Source: a virus. From it: DNA of 29,983 nt. Made by a program: the position numbers and the translations under genes. Position 1 is the first letter of the stretch. Every line of letters starts with the position of its first letter. Positions 29,475 to 29,983 of this stretch are shown one piece after another. The DNA is taken from IMG/VR virus record IMGVR_UViG_3300042924_007408, positions 1-29,983 of that record; one strand, 5' to 3'. The notes beneath the pieces are model-generated. The model did not search any database. It saw nothing but the letters and a program-made list of their open reading frames with translations, and had not been told where the DNA came from.

Positions 29475-29548
29475 GCGCACTTGAAAGGCTGCTGGCGTGG
29501 GTCTGGCGCAGGTTCATGGCGTGGGCATCGAAGGAGGTGAAGCCATGA
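29471..29548 (+). CDS. 25-residue Trp-rich amphipathic peptide between two junctions
   Basis: GTG 29471 overlaps the upstream stop, and its own stop overlaps the next ATG. Exact or near-exact junction repeats flank it on both sides, each with a perfect ribosome site, so it should be translated. The peptide runs MSALERLLAWVWRRFMAWAS and then KEVKP, a short amphipathic helix with three Trp and two adjacent Arg. It may be a membrane-active microprotein, or the remnant of a gene deleted between repeats. Confidence 0.45.
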   Translation: MSALERLLAWVWRRFMAWASKEVKP

Positions 29549-29931
29549 CCGACAACATCACCCTGCCACGCGCTGTGATTGAGCAGGTGCGTGAGGCGTT
29601 GAAAGAACTCGACTACGCTAGCGAACCGTATGTGAATGAGATAGCCCGCACCGCCCTCGCCGCCCTCGACGCCGCGCTCGCGGAGCCGAAGGAAACTTTC
29701 GCGGACTCTCTGTTTCGGCGGTCGTGGGAGGCACATCGCGCCGCGCTTGCGGAGCCGAAAAAGGAACGGGCCGAGACTGGCATCCCGGCCCGAGGAGAGA
29801 TCGAGGTCTCAACGGGCAAATCATACCGAGAACACGTCACGGACGGAAGCCCTTGCTGGTGCAACCCCGAACTGAACTACCGCGACCCCGAGACAGGAGC
29901 CGAAGTATGGGTACACAGGAGAGAACAATGA
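29545..29931 (+). CDS. modular small phage protein: LPRAV helix plus CWCNPE domain
   Basis: A 128-residue protein from ATG 29545 after AAGGAGGTGA. It starts MTDNITLPRAVIEQVREALKEL, then has two repeats of ALAEPK (near residues 46 and 67), and ends with a second module HVTDGSPCWCNPELNYRDPETGAEVWVHRRE. Both modules recur separately in other phages' small proteins by my recollection, so this looks like a fusion. The CWC pair and flanking His could bind metal. Its N-terminus is nearly identical to that of the next gene. Confidence 0.62.
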   Translation: MTDNITLPRAVIEQVREALKELDYASEPYVNEIARTALAALDAALAEPKETFADSLFRRSWEAHRAALAEPKKERAETGIPARGEIEVSTGKSYREHVTDGSPCWCNPELNYRDPETGAEVWVHRREQ

Positions 29932-29983
29932 CCGACACAATCACCCTGCCCCGCGCTGTGGGCGAGTTGGTACAGGACTTGAT
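29928..29983 (+). CDS. paralog of previous gene, cut by window end
   Basis: ATG 29928 overlaps the upstream stop and follows AGGAGAG. Only 18 codons are visible (MTDTITLPRAVGELVQDL). Its first 33 bases match those of the gene at 29545 at 30 positions, so this is a recent tandem duplicate of the same N-terminal module. The gene continues beyond the window. Confidence 0.6.
   Translation, partial: MTDTITLPRAVGELVQDL

Larger units (their letters stand above)
27788..29548 (+). repeat. recurring 18-base gene-junction element (eight copies)
   Basis: The sequence GAGGAGGTGAAGCCGTGA holds a perfect Shine-Dalgarno (AGGAGGTGA) and a GTGA overlapping stop/start. Copies: 28099-28116, 28263-28280 and 29457-29474 (identical), 29218-29235 (17 of 18), 28866-28883 and 29531-29548 (16 of 18), 27788-27805 (15 of 18), and a diverged one at 28684-28701 (13 of 18). 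Seven of the eight sit at the 3' end of one gene and the start of the next; the diverged copy lies inside the preceding gene. Read in the upstream frame the identical copies encode EEVKP. Confidence 0.85.

Noticed and set aside
1-29983. tRNA genes, CRISPR arrays, insertion sequences, integrase/attachment sites, reverse transcriptase (diversity-generating element)
   Set aside because: Looked for T-loop-like GTTCGA motifs, spaced direct repeats, transposase or integrase motifs and YxDD-type motifs; the few hits lie inside coding genes and lack the rest of the structure.

Overview
This window is a stretch of a tailed double-stranded DNA phage genome (or a prophage fragment) and is almost entirely coding. 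No terminase, portal, major capsid, RNA polymerase or integrase gene is visible, so it is a partial genome. It looks like a short-tailed (podovirus-like) lytic-type phage, similar in architecture to the T7-like and HMO-2011-like phages of aquatic proteobacteria. This placement is inferred from gene order and protein style, not from a search. The DNA is GC-rich with strong G/C preference at third codon positions. A complete Rz/Rz1 spanin pair points to a host with an outer membrane, so a Gram-negative bacterium.

Layout. (1) 3-980: 3' part of a tail-fibre-like gene, visibly less GC-rich than the rest. (2) 992-2721: two small conserved phage proteins, then the lysis cassette: amidase endolysin, holin-like two-pass membrane protein, Rz-like i-spanin and a lipoprotein Rz1-like o-spanin nested in another frame. 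(3) 2737-15647: late virion genes, namely a large tail/neck-type protein, two small surface-type proteins, and four big Ala/Gly/Gln/Pro-rich proteins that by size, order and composition are probably internal (ejection) proteins. (4) 15610-17777, minus strand: a RecB-like PD-(D/E)XK nuclease and a SNF2-type helicase, converging on and slightly overlapping the last virion gene. (5) 17778-17862: divergent control region with a promoter-like pair and a dyad. (6) 17863-25000, plus strand: replication genes, namely a small conserved protein, a coiled-coil protein, a probable ssDNA-binding protein, an archaeo-eukaryotic-type primase with a Cys domain, two small proteins, a UvrD/Rep-type helicase and a family A DNA polymerase with proofreading domain. 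(7) 25057-29983: a dense array of small genes chained by ATGA/GTGA stop-start overlaps, including a basic putative ribbon-helix-helix protein, an FDXHR-like zinc protein, an HTH-DUF6378-like protein, several tiny membrane proteins and paralogous small proteins.

How it works together. The replication block supplies primer synthesis (primase), two helicases, DNA synthesis, ssDNA protection and a nuclease. The early array probably carries host-takeover or accessory factors. The late block builds the tail and internal proteins and then lyses the cell. The most unusual structure is at the right end: an 18-base junction carrying a perfect Shine-Dalgarno sequence and an overlapping stop/start recurs between otherwise unrelated small genes, giving several of them the same C-terminal EVKP. 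This looks like a shuffling cassette array. No gap over 300 bases lacks a gene.
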